From Lytechinus pictus (lineage: Eukaryota; Echinodermata; Echinoidea; Temnopleuroida; Toxopneustidae): a stretch of DNA of 64,000 nucleotides. The notes beneath the pieces are model-generated. The model saw only the letters and a list, made by a program, of their open reading frames with translations. It was not told where the DNA came from and did no database searches. The position numbers and the translations under genes are program-made. Location of the stretch: positions 45,656,873 to 45,720,872 of the forward strand of contig NC_087251.1 of assembly GCF_037042905.1 (NCBI RefSeq). Reading direction: 5' to 3'. The first letter of the stretch is position 1. Each line of letters starts with the position of its first letter. Below, one piece after another: positions 26,601 to 38,000 of this stretch.

Positions 26601-29600
26601 TTTTTACGGAAAACTAATTACCATCCAATGCCCAGGGTCCTATTAATGGAGAACGCAGGGCACTTCATAAGTACAGTATGTATAATGAAGCTGTTCATCA
26701 CATACTTGTAAATGTACAGTGTACACCAACAGGTAAACATTGCATCAGCATAACAAGTGAACGTTTTCTGACTTTTGACTATTTTGCATTGCAAATGTAT
26801 TATTTCAAATGACTGTCACAAATGTGAATTGATGACTTTGTATCCACTATGATTATAATTTTGTGTTACAAGTGAAAAAATATAGCTTTTTTTTTAAATA
26901 AGAAAAATTAAGTACCGGTAACAGCCTACATGTACTTAGCATTTATTTTTATTTTAATAAAATTGACTTATATAAGAAGTAGGGAAGCCTGCGCATGACA
27001 TCTGACTTCATGCAGACAATGATTAATATTTTCCCCTCTCACAGGAAATCAAACTACATGTATGTCAGGTTACTTTTAATCAGACTTACTCATACACACA
27101 CCTGTTAATCTGGCACATGGCGCTAAAAGTGTTGCAAGTCTGCAACCTCAGAGGTACAGTATCTGTGTTTGATATCTCCTCAATGTTGCGACAAATAATG
27201 TATAATTGTACGGGTAAATGTACATACACATGTAGAGAAGGTACACCTACTAATGGCTATAGATGTTTCATAGTATATTATGGAATAATCTTACTTCTCA
27301 AGTTTGATCAGCATTTCTGGTTATATTAAGAGAAAAGCAGTCATAAACAATGAGGAGCAAATGTGAGGTGCTATACCAGGAAAATTATTTTCTGTACATG
27401 TACAAAAATAGAAATACATGACCCCTGTAGTACATTAGATGATTGAACCTTCAACTGATATCTAAAACATGTAGATGTATGTACATGTGGGCCTACAGGT
27501 GTATCACCGTGTATGTCTTTTTTCTCTTTTAAAATTAGGTGTACAATGGTAATGTGGAACACACTACATTTTGATCTCCTAAACACCTTCATTCAGTCAT
27601 TTTATTATCAATGAAATTGCATGTACTAAATTTACTTTAAAGTGGCAGTGCTCAGGTGATCAGTGCTCCAGTGGAATTTTCAAGAGGCATCATTCACCAC
27701 AATTCTTGATTGTTCAGGTATATGCTGACTGGGCTTTGAAATAGTAATTGGCACATTAATATTCACTGATTCAAATCGATAAATATTTACAACGTATGCA
27801 CACGGGTGAACACAGCTGTGACAATCTGTAAACAATGGTTTTGTCATCCAAAAGTCATTCAAGTGAGAATTCTAAAACTAGTCATCCTGGTTTGTTTATT
27901 GATTAGTGACAGATTGTAGAGTTTTAAATATTGATCATTACAATTTTACATGTATGTAATACGGATTACAAGTTAGTCTGTGTTTGGTCTTGTTACAAAC
28001 AAATATGCAAGACCACTGCATATTATAAAAGGTGTAGCCACATGTACATGTTATTGGATAATAAACCTAATTTATTATAAGTACATCTTTCTTTAGCTTC
28101 AGCAAGAAATTGTGCTGCATTCTACCCAGGTGAGGTGAATGGGTACCTGGCAGGATTAATTCCTTGACTGCACTGAGCGCTGAGCAAGTGGTGCCTGTAT
28201 GTTAGTACTACTGTATGTACATGAATGAACATGTATGTACATTCATACAGTAGCTCAAAATAAATTCAGGGTAATAATAGTTGGGTTTTGTATCCTCTGG
28301 TATTACATATACATGTAGATCTGGCTACATAAATCAAGCAATTATCATTAGCTTCATGACAACCAGTGCATACTGAACTTCACATGAGCCTGTAAAGAGC
28401 AAAGCTTCCTTTTTTAACGGAAGATAAATCCAATTTATTCAAATCAAATATTACTGACCCTTTCATATTATATTTCCCCATATGACACTGAAACAAATTT
28501 TGACCTCAATTTCTCTCAACCACAAGAGGTCATCTGCAGCTGGTGACGTATATCTCACACATAAAGGCTATCTCAGTGTGGTCCTAATATATAGATACAC
28601 TCTAAACTTAAGTAACTTTGCCTTTAGTAATCAAAGCTACTGTCCCACATAAATGTGTTTGACTTCGGGTAATTCAAATTGGGACTTATGAACAATTGCA
28701 CAAGTACATGAAACACATACATGTACATGTATAATTGTGTACAATAAAGGTTAAAAATTGCTTGTCAAATACTTTAAAGTGACTTAATAAATATGCAATT
28801 TTTCCTGGACTTTAATACTGGGTACTATGTTACAGTCAGCATGCATACTACATGTAGGCCTACATGTATATCCCAACTTTAAAAACTTTAGAATCTTCAG
28901 AATAAAGGATAAGCAGTGAAATCATGCATTATACTTCATGTGAATTTCTTCTCAAGACTCCTGCCTTTTAACATTTTCCACAGTTCAATTACATTTACTG
29001 TGTAATGTGTAGGCCCTATACTATACGTGAGCTCGCGTAAACAGGAAATTGGACTGGGAAGAAGTGGCATGCACATGTATCTTGAGGCTAAGAAGCAATC
29101 GCTGCTGTGAAACTAATCATAGACAGTAAATAGAGGAATAGACCTAATGATTAGTTATAACTGCAGAAAATTGCTTGATATATATATCCCAAACTGTAAC
29201 ACGTTGTATACAGATCAATATCAGGAGCAACTCAATGGAAGGTTTCCTACTGGACCATCTGTAAAAAAATTATGTATAGTGTCTGTCTTTGTAGTAATGC
29301 AACACATCACAATCTTGACGAAAATGCAATGTATGTGATTCACTGTAATTAAAAGTCCTGACAAAGTTTCCATTCAACTGCTTACATAGCATGAAGGCCC
29401 TGATTTAACCCTCTTTTTTTTAATATATGCTTTTCACATTGCATTTCCTTAACCCCGTACTATCCTTAACCCCGGACTATCCTTAACCCCATACTATCTT
29501 TTTTGGATTCACGCTGTCTTTCTTAACCCCATACTATCTGCTAAGCCGGGGTTAACGCCTTAACCCCGGACTATCCCACAGCTCATGAATATTGATGATT

Positions 29601-31257
29601 TTACCATACAGAGCGCGATTAACGTGCAATTTCGAATTCTGTGATTTGCTATTGCTTAGCCCCACTTTTCCTTAGCCCGGTTTCGTTTCACACTGCATCT
29701 CTTAGCACCGCAATTGTGGTGCTAGCACCACAATAAGCCTACTAACCCTGCTTTTTTGCAGGGCCAGATAGTACCGTACTATTTACCGTGCTAGCCCACT
29801 TTGCTAAAACGTAGTGTGAAAACGAAGTGGGCTAAGCTTAACCCCGGGAAATTGGTGGGGCTAAGGCCCCCCCCTTAGCCCCACCAATTTCCCGGGGTTA
29901 AGGAAAAAAAGTACAGTGTGAAAAGCATATTATTTTACTCACATCTGAGTCATGGCATCATTAAGTAGCACTCCATCCACCAGCTCCATATAATCCAATG
30001 GGTTCCCATCTTTGAAACTCTGCACCTGTTAATTCAAAGAGACAAAGACACACTGAAAATACATGACAACAATTCTTTTTCACTTTTTTTTTAAATCCAA
30101 ATCAACTTTCACTTCTCTCGATGTATATTCTGCATGTTGAAGGGCCCAGGCCTGATATTTTGAAATACATGTACAGAACTTATCTATCCCCTAGAGCATT
30201 TCTACAATGTAGAACTTTGCACTGATACAGCATACATGTACATGTACAGCAAAGATAATATATGTAGGTCTATCTTTCAATGTTTACATTTGTTTGCAAG
30301 GAAAGGGGCCATAGAAATATACTTATTACTTTTAAGGGGGCTGATCATGCAAAAAAAAAAAAAAAACACACACAATCGAACATTTAATGTAAACTTAAAT
30401 TGAGTTTGAACAGGTCAGCAAATGTCTAAAAATTTCCACTCTAAAAAATCAAAATTAATTTCACCTAAAGTTCCAAAAGCCTTGCCCCCACCACCTACAT
30501 GTAAAAAAGCTTGGTCATGTAACAGATTTTCTTCAATGCACAAAAATATAACAAAAATCGTATTGAAATATCATACTTCATTGATTAATCAAATACAAAT
30601 TACTTGTCTTAAGTGTCTCAAAGAAACATTAAAAAGAACAAAAAGTATGATAAATTACAATTAATAATTCAAAATACATTCAAACAAATGTTCCTGCCAT
30701 ATTGAAAGTACATATGAAGACAGACTTAAGTTGAAACTTGGAATGTTGTTGTTGTTGTTGCTCCTGGCTTAAAGCCGGGAAAACATTGCTATGTATAATA
30801 AAACATTGCTCTGTACTGCAAGTAAGATAATTTTTCATGCTACAAACTTGGAAAAAACAGAAAGTAAATGAATGATTTATTAAGCATTCTGTCCAAAATA
30901 ATTGAACTACTTGTGTTGATAACTGCATGTAAATTTATATTTAACTGATCACCAATACCATTTATATAAAATAAGATAACCCTCAGTTAAAATCTTTATG
31001 GAGAAAGAATTACTTAAAATTATTAAATGTTTGAAGAACATTAAATTTGCTAAATATTTGCTATCAAGTTTTCCTCCATTCAGTATACCTACAGGGTAGA
31101 GCCTACATTTATCTAGAATAAATTTAGAATGGTCTAATGGTGGACGTGGACAGACTACTGGTCTCAATGGATGATCGTTCGAATGATTTTGATTGATGCT
31201 TACCCAAACAACAAGTGGGTGTCCCATAAACTCCTCTAAAGATGCAATGGTCGACAT
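17550..31257 (-). CDS. CCDC88: CCDC88-family (girdin/Daple-like) protein, N-terminal exons 1-3, partial gene
   Basis: The coding parts seen are 31257-31204, 30025-29943 and 17661-17550, each bounded by AG/GT. Phases fit: 54 nt, then 83 nt ending in a split Ile codon, then 112 nt closing it, giving 83 residues. Exon 1 reads MSTIASLEEFMGHPLVVW. Exon 2 contains LVDGVLLNDAMTQI. Exon 3 ends LRIQNLDSLMKKIKSFYL. This follows the start of the N-terminal HOOK (calponin-homology-like) domain of CCDC88A/B/C, including the VDG..LN....I core and the later RVN..VN segment. HOOK1-3 share this fold but match less well. In vertebrates these long coiled-coil proteins link actin, dynein, Galpha-i and Dishevelled signalling; by inference this is the single invertebrate orthologue. 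The ATG is the first in frame after an upstream TAA. The coiled coil and C-terminus are expected beyond position 1. Which vertebrate paralogue it most resembles cannot be settled from 83 residues. Confidence 0.85.
18082..18228. mobile_element. MITE-like fold-back, one end eroded
   Basis: GGGGCCAATTTCATAAAAGA at the left; inner arms TAATATGCCATTATAATG and TCCATAATGGTATTTAAAAT are inverted, with TACCAATAAAAGGCAAGGTT between. Confidence 0.45.
19113..19589. mobile_element. MITE with AGGTGGTTTCA...CCGCCTCGA termini (477 bp)
   Basis: The left end AGGTGGTTTCAGACCGCCTC is inverted at the right as GAGGCGGTTTGAAACCACCT. Internal GGCGGT-TGAAAGCAAA phrases recur. It is located in CCDC88 intron 2. Confidence 0.75.
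21028..21253 (+). mobile_element. MITE family D (GGGGTGTTGCAAGAAA), copy 1
   Basis: Starts GGGGGTGTTGTAAGAAAATA and ends AAGTTTCTTGCAACACCCC. It carries GATAGATCACCGTTAGCTGT and GATTTAGGGACCGAAAATTG. It is opposite in orientation to the copy at 61311. Confidence 0.75.
22644..22662. repeat. G19 homopolymer
   Basis: Nineteen consecutive G. Others are at 41866-41879, 59909-59922 and 63360-63371. Confidence 0.9.
24106..24180 (+). mobile_element. SINE-like fragment with a B-box-type start
   Basis: GGTTCGAACCCTGGTCACG resembles a polymerase III B box and is followed by TTCGGATGGTGACGTTAAAT and GTCGGTCCCAGGTGT, a typical tRNA-SINE body. It is 5' truncated. Confidence 0.5.
24296..24410. repeat. CGGGGGCGAC hairpin
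   Basis: CTTTCGGGGGCGACATAAAA faces ATGTCGCCCCCGAAATTATT across a short loop (24360-24403). CGGGGGCGGCGGGCGAATTC precedes it. Confidence 0.5.
25328..25373. repeat. CA/CCA microsatellite
   Basis: An uninterrupted run of CACA/CCCA units. Confidence 0.9.
25484..25580 (+). repeat. Short minisatellite of GGAGCCCCCGAAA
   Basis: Four copies of (G)GAGCCCCCGAAA lie at about 25485, 25506, 25531 and 25560, with A-rich spacers. Confidence 0.7.
28084..28205 (+). mobile_element. SINE-like fragment
   Basis: Contains TTCTACCCAGGTGAGGTGAA, TGGGTACCTGGCAGGATTAA and GAGCGCTGAGCAAGTGGTGC, phrases characteristic of a dispersed SINE body. Both ends are eroded. Confidence 0.45.
29428..29927 (-). mobile_element. 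Fold-back element family A, diverged copy 3 (500 bp)
   Basis: Ends are TGCTTTTCACA and TGTGAAAAGCA with TA on both sides. It carries the CTTAACCCCGTACTAT words, the GCAGGG hairpin and the terminal hairpin CCCCGGGAAATTGGTGGGGC, arranged in the opposite order to copies 1 and 2. Its right end is 15 nt from the donor of CCDC88 exon 2. Confidence 0.75.
29943..30025 (-). CDS. CCDC88: CCDC88 coding exon 2 (residues 19-46)
   Basis: The acceptor is ttaacag and the donor gtgagt. The exon opens VQSFKDGNPLDYMELVDG and continues VLLNDAMTQ, then the first two bases of an Ile codon. This is the most diagnostic stretch for the CCDC88 HOOK domain. The donor lies only 15 nt from a fold-back transposon (29428-29927). 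Confidence 0.9.
30026..31203 (-). other. CCDC88 intron 1 (1.18 kb)
   Basis: Bounded by gtaagc and ttaacag. It contains an A-rich run near 30352 and a GTT microsatellite near 30745. The ORFs that fall in it read as chance translations and were not called. Confidence 0.8.
31204..31257 (-). CDS. CCDC88: CCDC88 coding exon 1 (residues 1-18)
   Basis: The ATG is at 31257-31255 and the exon ends in TGG followed by the donor gtaagc. It encodes MSTIASLEEFMGHPLVVW, equivalent to the vertebrate start that runs into a P-L-V-x-W-V motif. An in-frame TAA lies about 15 codons upstream with no other ATG between, which supports this start. Confidence 0.85.
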
Positions 31258-32050
31258 CTTTCCACATGTGTCCTCATCAAGAAGAACTAGAAGTAATTAC
31301 TAATAGGTCTATCAGCTATCCAACTAAGCCTGTTAAGGTTCACAGATAGACCTCTTCAACAATGAATTGATTACAAACTTGTCTCTGTGGCTGTGTGGAA
31401 ATTATATCAATTCCACACCTAGTAATTATTAGTATCACATTCACAACTTGAAAAATTTTATGGTAATGACAATTGACATGATCAGATTTGACAGTCCGAG
31501 CATTAAACTTTAACTTAGTTTAAGTCTTAGAGATGTAGGCCCCTAACATAATTTTAAAATAGGTTCAGTTCACAAACATGCCGCTAGAGAGGAGATCTCG
31601 CATTCAGAGTACTATAAATCCACACAAAATGCTGTAGGCAGTGCAGCACATGTCCATTCAACAGAGACAGAGTCAGTGCCACTGCACTGCACAACACATG
31701 CACACACAATAGCAACCACCACGGATCGGGAAAGCGTCGGGGCAGTTGTGGGCACCGTGGTTGTGATTTGTCGTTGGCAGAAGCAAGCCGCGGATCTCGA
31801 ATGAAACTCTCGCACTTCTGACACCAAGGGTAAATGTAAATCCAATAAAAATCCAGATAGCTTCTTGCCCCGGACTTAATAGGTTGCCACAGCTAGTATC
31901 TTCTCCATCGTTTGTCTCATGTGGCTGTTAGATGTCTACAGCTACAACTTCCACGAAGAATGTAAACTGCTTGGTCAGAAGTTCAGAGGATGAGTCATTT
32001 TGGGCGAGATTCCGATCTCAGCTATCGCGATTTCAAAGCAATCAATTCAT
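31258..32050 (-). promoter_or_regulatory. Probable CCDC88 5' UTR and promoter region
   Basis: Directly upstream of the CCDC88 start. The interval around 31700-31820 is visibly richer in CG dinucleotides than the surrounding introns, as expected for a promoter or 5' exon. No TATA box or transcription start could be fixed, and a 5' UTR intron is possible. Confidence 0.4.
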
Positions 32051-32773
32051 TAAAGGCCAGTCGACCAATCAGATCTCGTTATTCATTAACGTGTGTCAAA
32101 GGTGGTTCCGGGTGCGTAACAGGTTGCTTTCTTCGAATGTTTTCTTTATTTTATCGAATCAATAACTTTAAAATTGAAGATGACTTGTCATCGCTGTATG
32201 CAGATCTCCGAGCTTTCTTGGTAGAACAAGACCTAGAGAGATCAAAAAGGGAATTTGGGAATGAAAGGTCAACTCTTGCAATAGAGAAAAGATGAATACA
32301 TAAAAGATAGATAGATAGATTCGCGCTATTGTTGACATTTTATGTCATTGCTACATATTTCATGTTCTGAAAGGTTTTGTAATAAATATGGATAAAGAAG
32401 AATATAAAAACAAACTACTGTTCGTATCTTAATTACAAAGTATTGAGAATATATTTTTTTCTCTTTAAGTCCTCCGATGGACCTACTATGACTATGTTAG
32501 TAATATCTGAATATGTAATTCATTCACTTATTCACACTTAAAATGTACAAATAAATTATACAAGGATCCATTGGGTGATGACCTATACTGAAATGTCCAC
32601 CCCCCCCCAAAAAAAAAAAATCATTCATTTCAAGAACATCTTGAAAAGAACCAGTCCCAGTTTTGATCTCTCTGAGCGAAGTCTAGTAGCAACTTCATCA
32701 CAAGATGGCGCTATACCGAATTCATCTGGAATTCATCTATGGATTATACCTTATACGCAATCAAAATGCCACC

Positions 32774-32939
32774 GGGGGGGGTGTTTCGTGAAAGTTGTCA
32801 GCACTGACTAAATTGTCGGTGCTGACAATTTCAGTGAAATCCTTGGTTTTGATTGGCTGTGAGGCACTTACCTCTGACTGTAACTGTCGGAGAAAGCCAA
32901 CTTTTCAGTGCTGACAACCTTCATAAAACGCTTCCCATG
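32774..32939. mobile_element. MITE family B-like, diverged (TTGTCAGCACTGAC)
   Basis: Keeps the GTTTCGTGAAA / TTCATAAAACGC ends and the TTTTGATTGGCTGTGAGGCA core, but its inner arm reads TTGTCAGCACTGAC. It lies between the two genes. Confidence 0.65.
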
Positions 32940-33554
32940 CAGGCCGAGGTGTGATACGTCATTATGTCGTGCCCCCCCCCCCCTTGTAACAGAAATTTAT
33001 CTAATTTCAAGTATTTTCAAATACATATACGAATCAAATATAAATACAAATAAACTGCATAAATATTATGAAAATTTTACAGTATCATAAATTTACAATA
33101 AAAAGCTTATACAAAATAATGTGTATGGAAATAGGGGATCGACTAAGAAGCACTGATTTCAGAGCATGGACCCATATCATAATTATTAAAGAATAATGTG
33201 ATAAACAATTTAATAAATTATTTTAAAGACTATATTATTAACATATATACGACATGTATACTTGTCCGTGCTCTATTGTCATACAAAAATACGGTGATTT
33301 CTGTCATTTTGAATAACCAGATAGGGTTTTCAATACTCTATCAGTGAGAATAAGTTTTCTATATATGAAAAATAAAAAACGAAAAAATAAAATATTTTCG
33401 ATGATAATGGGCAAATTGCCCTCCATCTTCCCGAACGACACTACAGCTAGCTATGCCCTCCAAATTGTACAAGATATTTTAATCATTATTGCCGTCCCCA
33501 ACCCCTTTTGCAAACAAAGAAATTCATTTTATATGGCAAATTTTGGGTCCAATT

Positions 33555-33700
33555 AGAAGAAGAAAAAGAAAAAAGAGAAGAAGAAGGAAAAAAAAAAGAA
33601 GAAGAGAAGAAGAAAAAGGAGGAGGAGGAGAAGGAGGAGGAGAAAACAAGAAGCCAAATATATAAAGACATGAACCAAAAAAAAGATGAAGAAAAGTAAA
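33555..33700 (+). repeat. Purine-rich low-complexity tract
   Basis: Almost only A and G (GAAGAAGAAAAAG, AGGAGGAGGAG) for ~140 bp. It gives a meaningless Lys/Glu-rich open frame, not a gene. Confidence 0.85.
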
Positions 33701-34254
33701 TATAGAAATGGGATATGAGGTTGAGATGAGGATATATGGCGCTAATGGTGCTCATACTTGCATTATTAATTTAGTTATAGATATTTCATTTTCAAGGATT
33801 TATACCCCTTCAAGTCGGACCTGTATTTCTTTGGTAGCATTGCATATCGTGATATTCACAATTACAAAAAGTGCTTCAAATATTCCGGCTTCAAAGTTAT
33901 CAAACTGACATTTAAGCTTGTATTCACTGTGAGACACGTATCTTTGCTATTAACAACTTGCTTAAAACGATCCTATATTCATGACAATAAAAAAAGTTTT
34001 AGCTCCAGCTCTATATATCCTGTCAGAGGCCGCGGGAGGGGAGGGGAGGGGGGGGGGGTTCTGAAGGAGAAGATTAATTGGATCGGATGTGTAGGTGTGG
34101 CCTTTCTTTACTTTTTTTCTGTACTATATTTTTTTCAAATCTTTATTAATTTATTGAGTGCAATGGAAGCAGGAGCGGATCAGTTGAATTGTACATGTTT
34201 ATATAAGGCCTATCTATTCTGTGATTGCTGATACCTTGATGTATATTAAGTTAT

Positions 34255-34485
34255 TTGTCAGGGGGGCAAAGCCGCTCGTGCCCCACGATTGAAAAACGGC
34301 TGTTATAACCAAAACAGAAATGTGCCCACCTTTTGAAATGCAGACCTTTTTTTTGGTCAATTTTTTTTCGTGGACGACATGTAGTAATTTTTGGTTTAAA
34401 ACCTTTTTTTAGCTTGTCAAATTTTTCCTCGGGAAAAAACGCCCCCCCCCCCTCTTTGGAAAATCCTGGATCCGCCCCTGTGTCT
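34255..34485 (+). repeat. Diverged dispersed repeat
   Basis: CAGGGGGGCAAAGCCGCTCG, TTCGTGGACGACATG, AGCTTGTCAAATTTTTCCTC and CTGGATCCGCCCCTG follow one another. The pattern looks like part of a high-copy interspersed repeat, but no second copy lies in this window. Confidence 0.4.
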
Positions 34486-34639
34486 GTTTATGTTTGTATA
34501 CGTATTTCATTGCTGTTAGTGAATCTTGATACCACTGGATGAATCAATAGAAAAATACTTTAACTCCCCACCCCCCCCCCCCAAAAAAAAAAAAAATAAA
34601 TAAATAGGGCTGCGTAAATAAAAAATGAACAAATAGGGA

Positions 34640-34753
34640 AAATGCCACAACTTTGTTGTTCTTTGTCCGATTTTGATTAAATTTTCAGCGGTTTGTTTGT
34701 CTGACTTTACTTTTTATATTTAAATCAAATTTATTATTTGAAGTACCCCTTTA
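34640..34753 (+). repeat. Dispersed repeat G, diverged copy
   Basis: TCCGATTTTGATTAAATTTT, a TTTAAATCAAATTTA stretch and a final ACCCCTTTAA follow the order of repeat G with many changes. It lies just upstream of the CFAP36 promoter. Confidence 0.55.
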
Positions 34754-34780
34754 ATATTTTAAAGCTTCTTATATCACTTC

Positions 34781-34994
34781 TGGGAACAGTTCCCACCACA
34801 ACCGTTTATATCTAGTGCATGACGCTTGCCTATCCGGCAGCCTCACACACGCGGCGCGCGTTCCATACATTCCATAATTATTGTCAACGCAGCTAGCTAG
34901 CTAGCGTCCTTAGATTCAGTCTGTCTGTGGTCAGTGTTCGGGAAGAAACCTTTTTAATCGCTGGATTGACTTTGCTTCAACACTTCGTAAAAAA
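34781..34994 (+). promoter_or_regulatory. Probable CFAP36 promoter and 5' UTR
   Basis: A CG-rich patch (cacacgcggcgcgcgttcc, about 34845-34863) is followed by a GCTA microsatellite and then about 75 nt leading to the ATG. CpG enrichment in an AT-rich setting is typical of an animal promoter. I see no good X-box half-site pair here, unlike intron 6. Confidence 0.4.
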
Positions 34995-35094
34995 ATGGCA
35001 GAACAAGAATTTATCATGGATGGTGTCATTGGATTTCTTCAAAGTCCAATATGGAGGGTTCCCGTTCTTTCTTTCATCGAACATAAATGCATCG
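34995..35094 (+). CDS. CFAP36: CFAP36 exon 1 (residues 1-34)
   Basis: The ATG is at 34995 and the donor is gtaagt at 35095. It encodes the first BART helix (MDGVIGFLQSPIWRVPVL). The last base starts an Ala codon finished by exon 2. A longer overlapping reading frame from 34927 is in another frame and is not used. Confidence 0.95.
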
Positions 35095-38000
35095 GTAAGT
35101 CAACAAATGCAGTGGAAGCCAATGCCAAGGCAATGGCATGCAATAGCCATAGGAAGCTAAAAATATGCATGCAGAGACATGACAATTGACATCGGGGTCA
35201 TCACAATTCTGTGATACATTCATTGAAATTGCACAGTTGCTAAATCGGCAGGTGCTACATATGGTAGAGCTAGTATAATGTGCATGACTTCGTTAACACT
35301 AGTATTTTACTCTAGTAACAGAACTTGATTTTCTTTTTAAATAGTAATGTTAAGTGTACCGGTAACTTCAAGTTAGTTTTTCCTACATTAACTGAAAGTA
35401 ACGTTAGTTGTGTGATTGTGTTTACATAAATTACTCTTGTTTATTGTATTTTGCAAAATTTATTATATTGATAATTGATTAATATCAGACATCATATTGT
35501 TTAATTGATTAATATCAGACTTAGGTATTGTTTAACTTTATTGAAATGAATGAATGAATATTTTTTTCTTATTTTTCCTTTCATTAACCTCCAATGTCAG
35601 TGAATCACCATTCTACTTTTGTATGACTTTATAAGCTGATGCCTGGACGTGTTATTATTTTCATTGTTATTTTATTGTTCCTATAATTTTGTGCATTTGG
35701 AACAAAATCCTTAGGAACAACTAACAAACAATGCAGAAGAGGAAAGAAATGAGACACCTTATAATAAAAAGAATGAGAAAGTACATCGTCTGCATGTCAA
35801 TTTTTTTTTTGCAGTCAGTGAGTTGATGACCATACAGTTCAATACAATTGACCTTACCGGCCATTGGGATACTGGTAATTCAGAACATGCTGGTATCAGG
35901 GGACCGTTTCATCAACATTTTTGTCTGACAAGTTGTCAGATCTGACATCTTTCCTTGATTCTGATTGGCTGAGAGGCACTGTTACTATAGTAACTGTCGG
36001 ATAAAATGGGACTTGTCGGATAAAACGTCCGACAAGTCCTTTCATGAAACGCTTCCCTGGGATCTTTGGAATACATGACATGAATGCATTTTTTTCAAAA
36101 AGCATTTTAGATTGAATCACTCTCCAAAGATCTTCACCCACCCCAGTCTTCACAAATTATGAATGTTTAATAACGATAAAACTTTTATTGCACACACCCC
36201 CCCTGTACCTGAATACTCCACCCATCATGAAAAATAAATGGTGATGAAAAATGATAATGAAAATCTTATTATGAAAATCTTGGATTAATTACAATAATGA
36301 ATTATATGATAAATGGTTAAATGATTGTATTACAATGGTGATTGATTTCACAATAACTGTATAAATACCACAGGCATGTAATTATGATTTTTATGTATTT
36401 AAAAATCATTTTTTTCATTTCTTTATAAAAAGTTTATTTCATTATGTTGTCGCAATTTCGATGTATATTTGTATATTTAGTACTTTTATTTTTGAAAATC
36501 TGTAATTCGGCCTTTGGGCCGCAAATGATTTTTGTTCAATAAACCAATTCCAAATAAAATTATTTGTTATTCTTAATCTAATAAAACTAGATGGAAAATG
36601 GTTTTAACAGGGTACGGAATTTTAAACAAGACGGAACAAATAGTATATTAATTTTTTTAAGATTACATATTCATGAATTTCTTATTTTTCTTAAGAGTGT
36701 AATTGGCCTCTGAAAAAGGAGAAAGAGTACAGTCTATAACTTCCATAATGGGATTTGCCTAGGCTGTGTTGATAATATTTAAAATATTAACTTAATGTCT
36801 AGAATCTTTAATAGATAAAGCTGGGGTCCTGGGGATATTTTTTCTAGATGAAGTATTTTATTCATTCATACAGTGGAATGCACATTGACCATAACCACAA
36901 AACGTAAACAGAACTACATGATTTAAGCCAAGTAGCAACATGTTTTAAATGTTCATAAGTGGTCTGGACTGCAATAGAAAAACAAATGAGACAGACATTA
37001 ATGTGGAAACATGTGAGAATATCATCATAAAATATACTTATGAAAATTGCTGGTATAATTGTAAACAAAAGTCTTCCACTTTTCTGTGCTTATGTTTGGG
37101 TTTGACCCCCCCCCCTCGTGATGTAAGGTAAGCCTTTATGGTAGATATGCCACTTCCTTACTTCATATAGAAATGTAGTATTTACAGGTACTATCATTAC
37201 CCAGAAAGCTTCAATTTATAATAAGGTCATGCTTCGTTAAAAAAATGTCTACCCAGCAATTCTGCTGCTATTTTGTCCAATATGATTATATTTTGGTCTG
37301 TACATAAAGGTAAGATAAGGTTGCATACTACATGTAGTATTTATTGTCCAAATAAAATGGAAATTTGCATTTTTAGATGGTATTTTAAAGTAACATATAA
37401 TAAAGAATAAGCATCAAACACTGCCAAATAGACAATTATATTAAGTGAAGAGGAGGCTAGATATTAAGGTCAGACGGTAGCGCTTGAGCTTTAGAACCAG
37501 CCAATCTTTTCAACCAGTACTAAGTTAGAAAGCTTGAAAGTACTTGCTCCTTAAAGGAGGCTTGAACAAAAAAAAAACATGTAATTTTATGGTACACTTT
37601 ATACTTATGTATGTTTCATCAGAACCAGGTGTCAGGTGATTATAATCAGACTTTTGTACAATGTTTTGCTTCTTTTTGTTTTGTAAAATACATTCTATGA
37701 GCTGCCTGTGGCTATCTTTTGTAGAGCATTTCTTTATTTTTTTGCATGATAAAAATCCCTTTAAAGACTGCAAAACACTTCATGAGTTCTAATTTTTTTT
37801 TCTGAGCTATATCAGATGCAAGGATTTCAGTTGATTTTTATCCAGGTAGTCAGTGAAAATCACCGACTATATAGTATTTGTTTCATGCGACACTCCTATG
37901 ATGTCATATTTTCTTAATAAATGGGCCACATGATAATGCTTAAAGGTCAAGTCCACCCCAGAAAGATGTTGATTTGAATAAATGGCAAAAAGAAGCTGCT

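Larger units (their letters stand above)
17662..29942 (-). other. CCDC88 intron 2 (12.3 kb)
   Basis: This lies between exon 2 and exon 3 with consensus GT..AG ends. It is AT-rich, with many CATGTA palindromes, a 478 bp fold-back at 19113, a MITE at 21028, a G tract at 22644, a CA repeat near 25340, a CCCCCGAAA-type repeat at 25484 and a TA-flanked fold-back at its 5' end. No exon-like sequence was recognised. Confidence 0.7.
32051..34780. other. Divergent intergenic spacer between CCDC88 and CFAP36
   Basis: About 2.7 kb with no supported exon. It holds a MITE (32774), a purine-rich low-complexity tract (33555), a diverged dispersed repeat (34255), C homopolymers at 32970 and 34570, and a diverged copy of the repeat that opens the window (34640). 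Confidence 0.6.

Noticed and set aside
33486-33755. Ser/Phe-rich and Lys/Glu-rich open frames
   Set aside because: They are translations of a purine/pyrimidine low-complexity tract; no splice context or conservation.
34927-35160. Longer frame starting upstream of the CFAP36 ATG
   Set aside because: It is out of frame with the conserved BART sequence and runs through the exon 1 donor into the intron.
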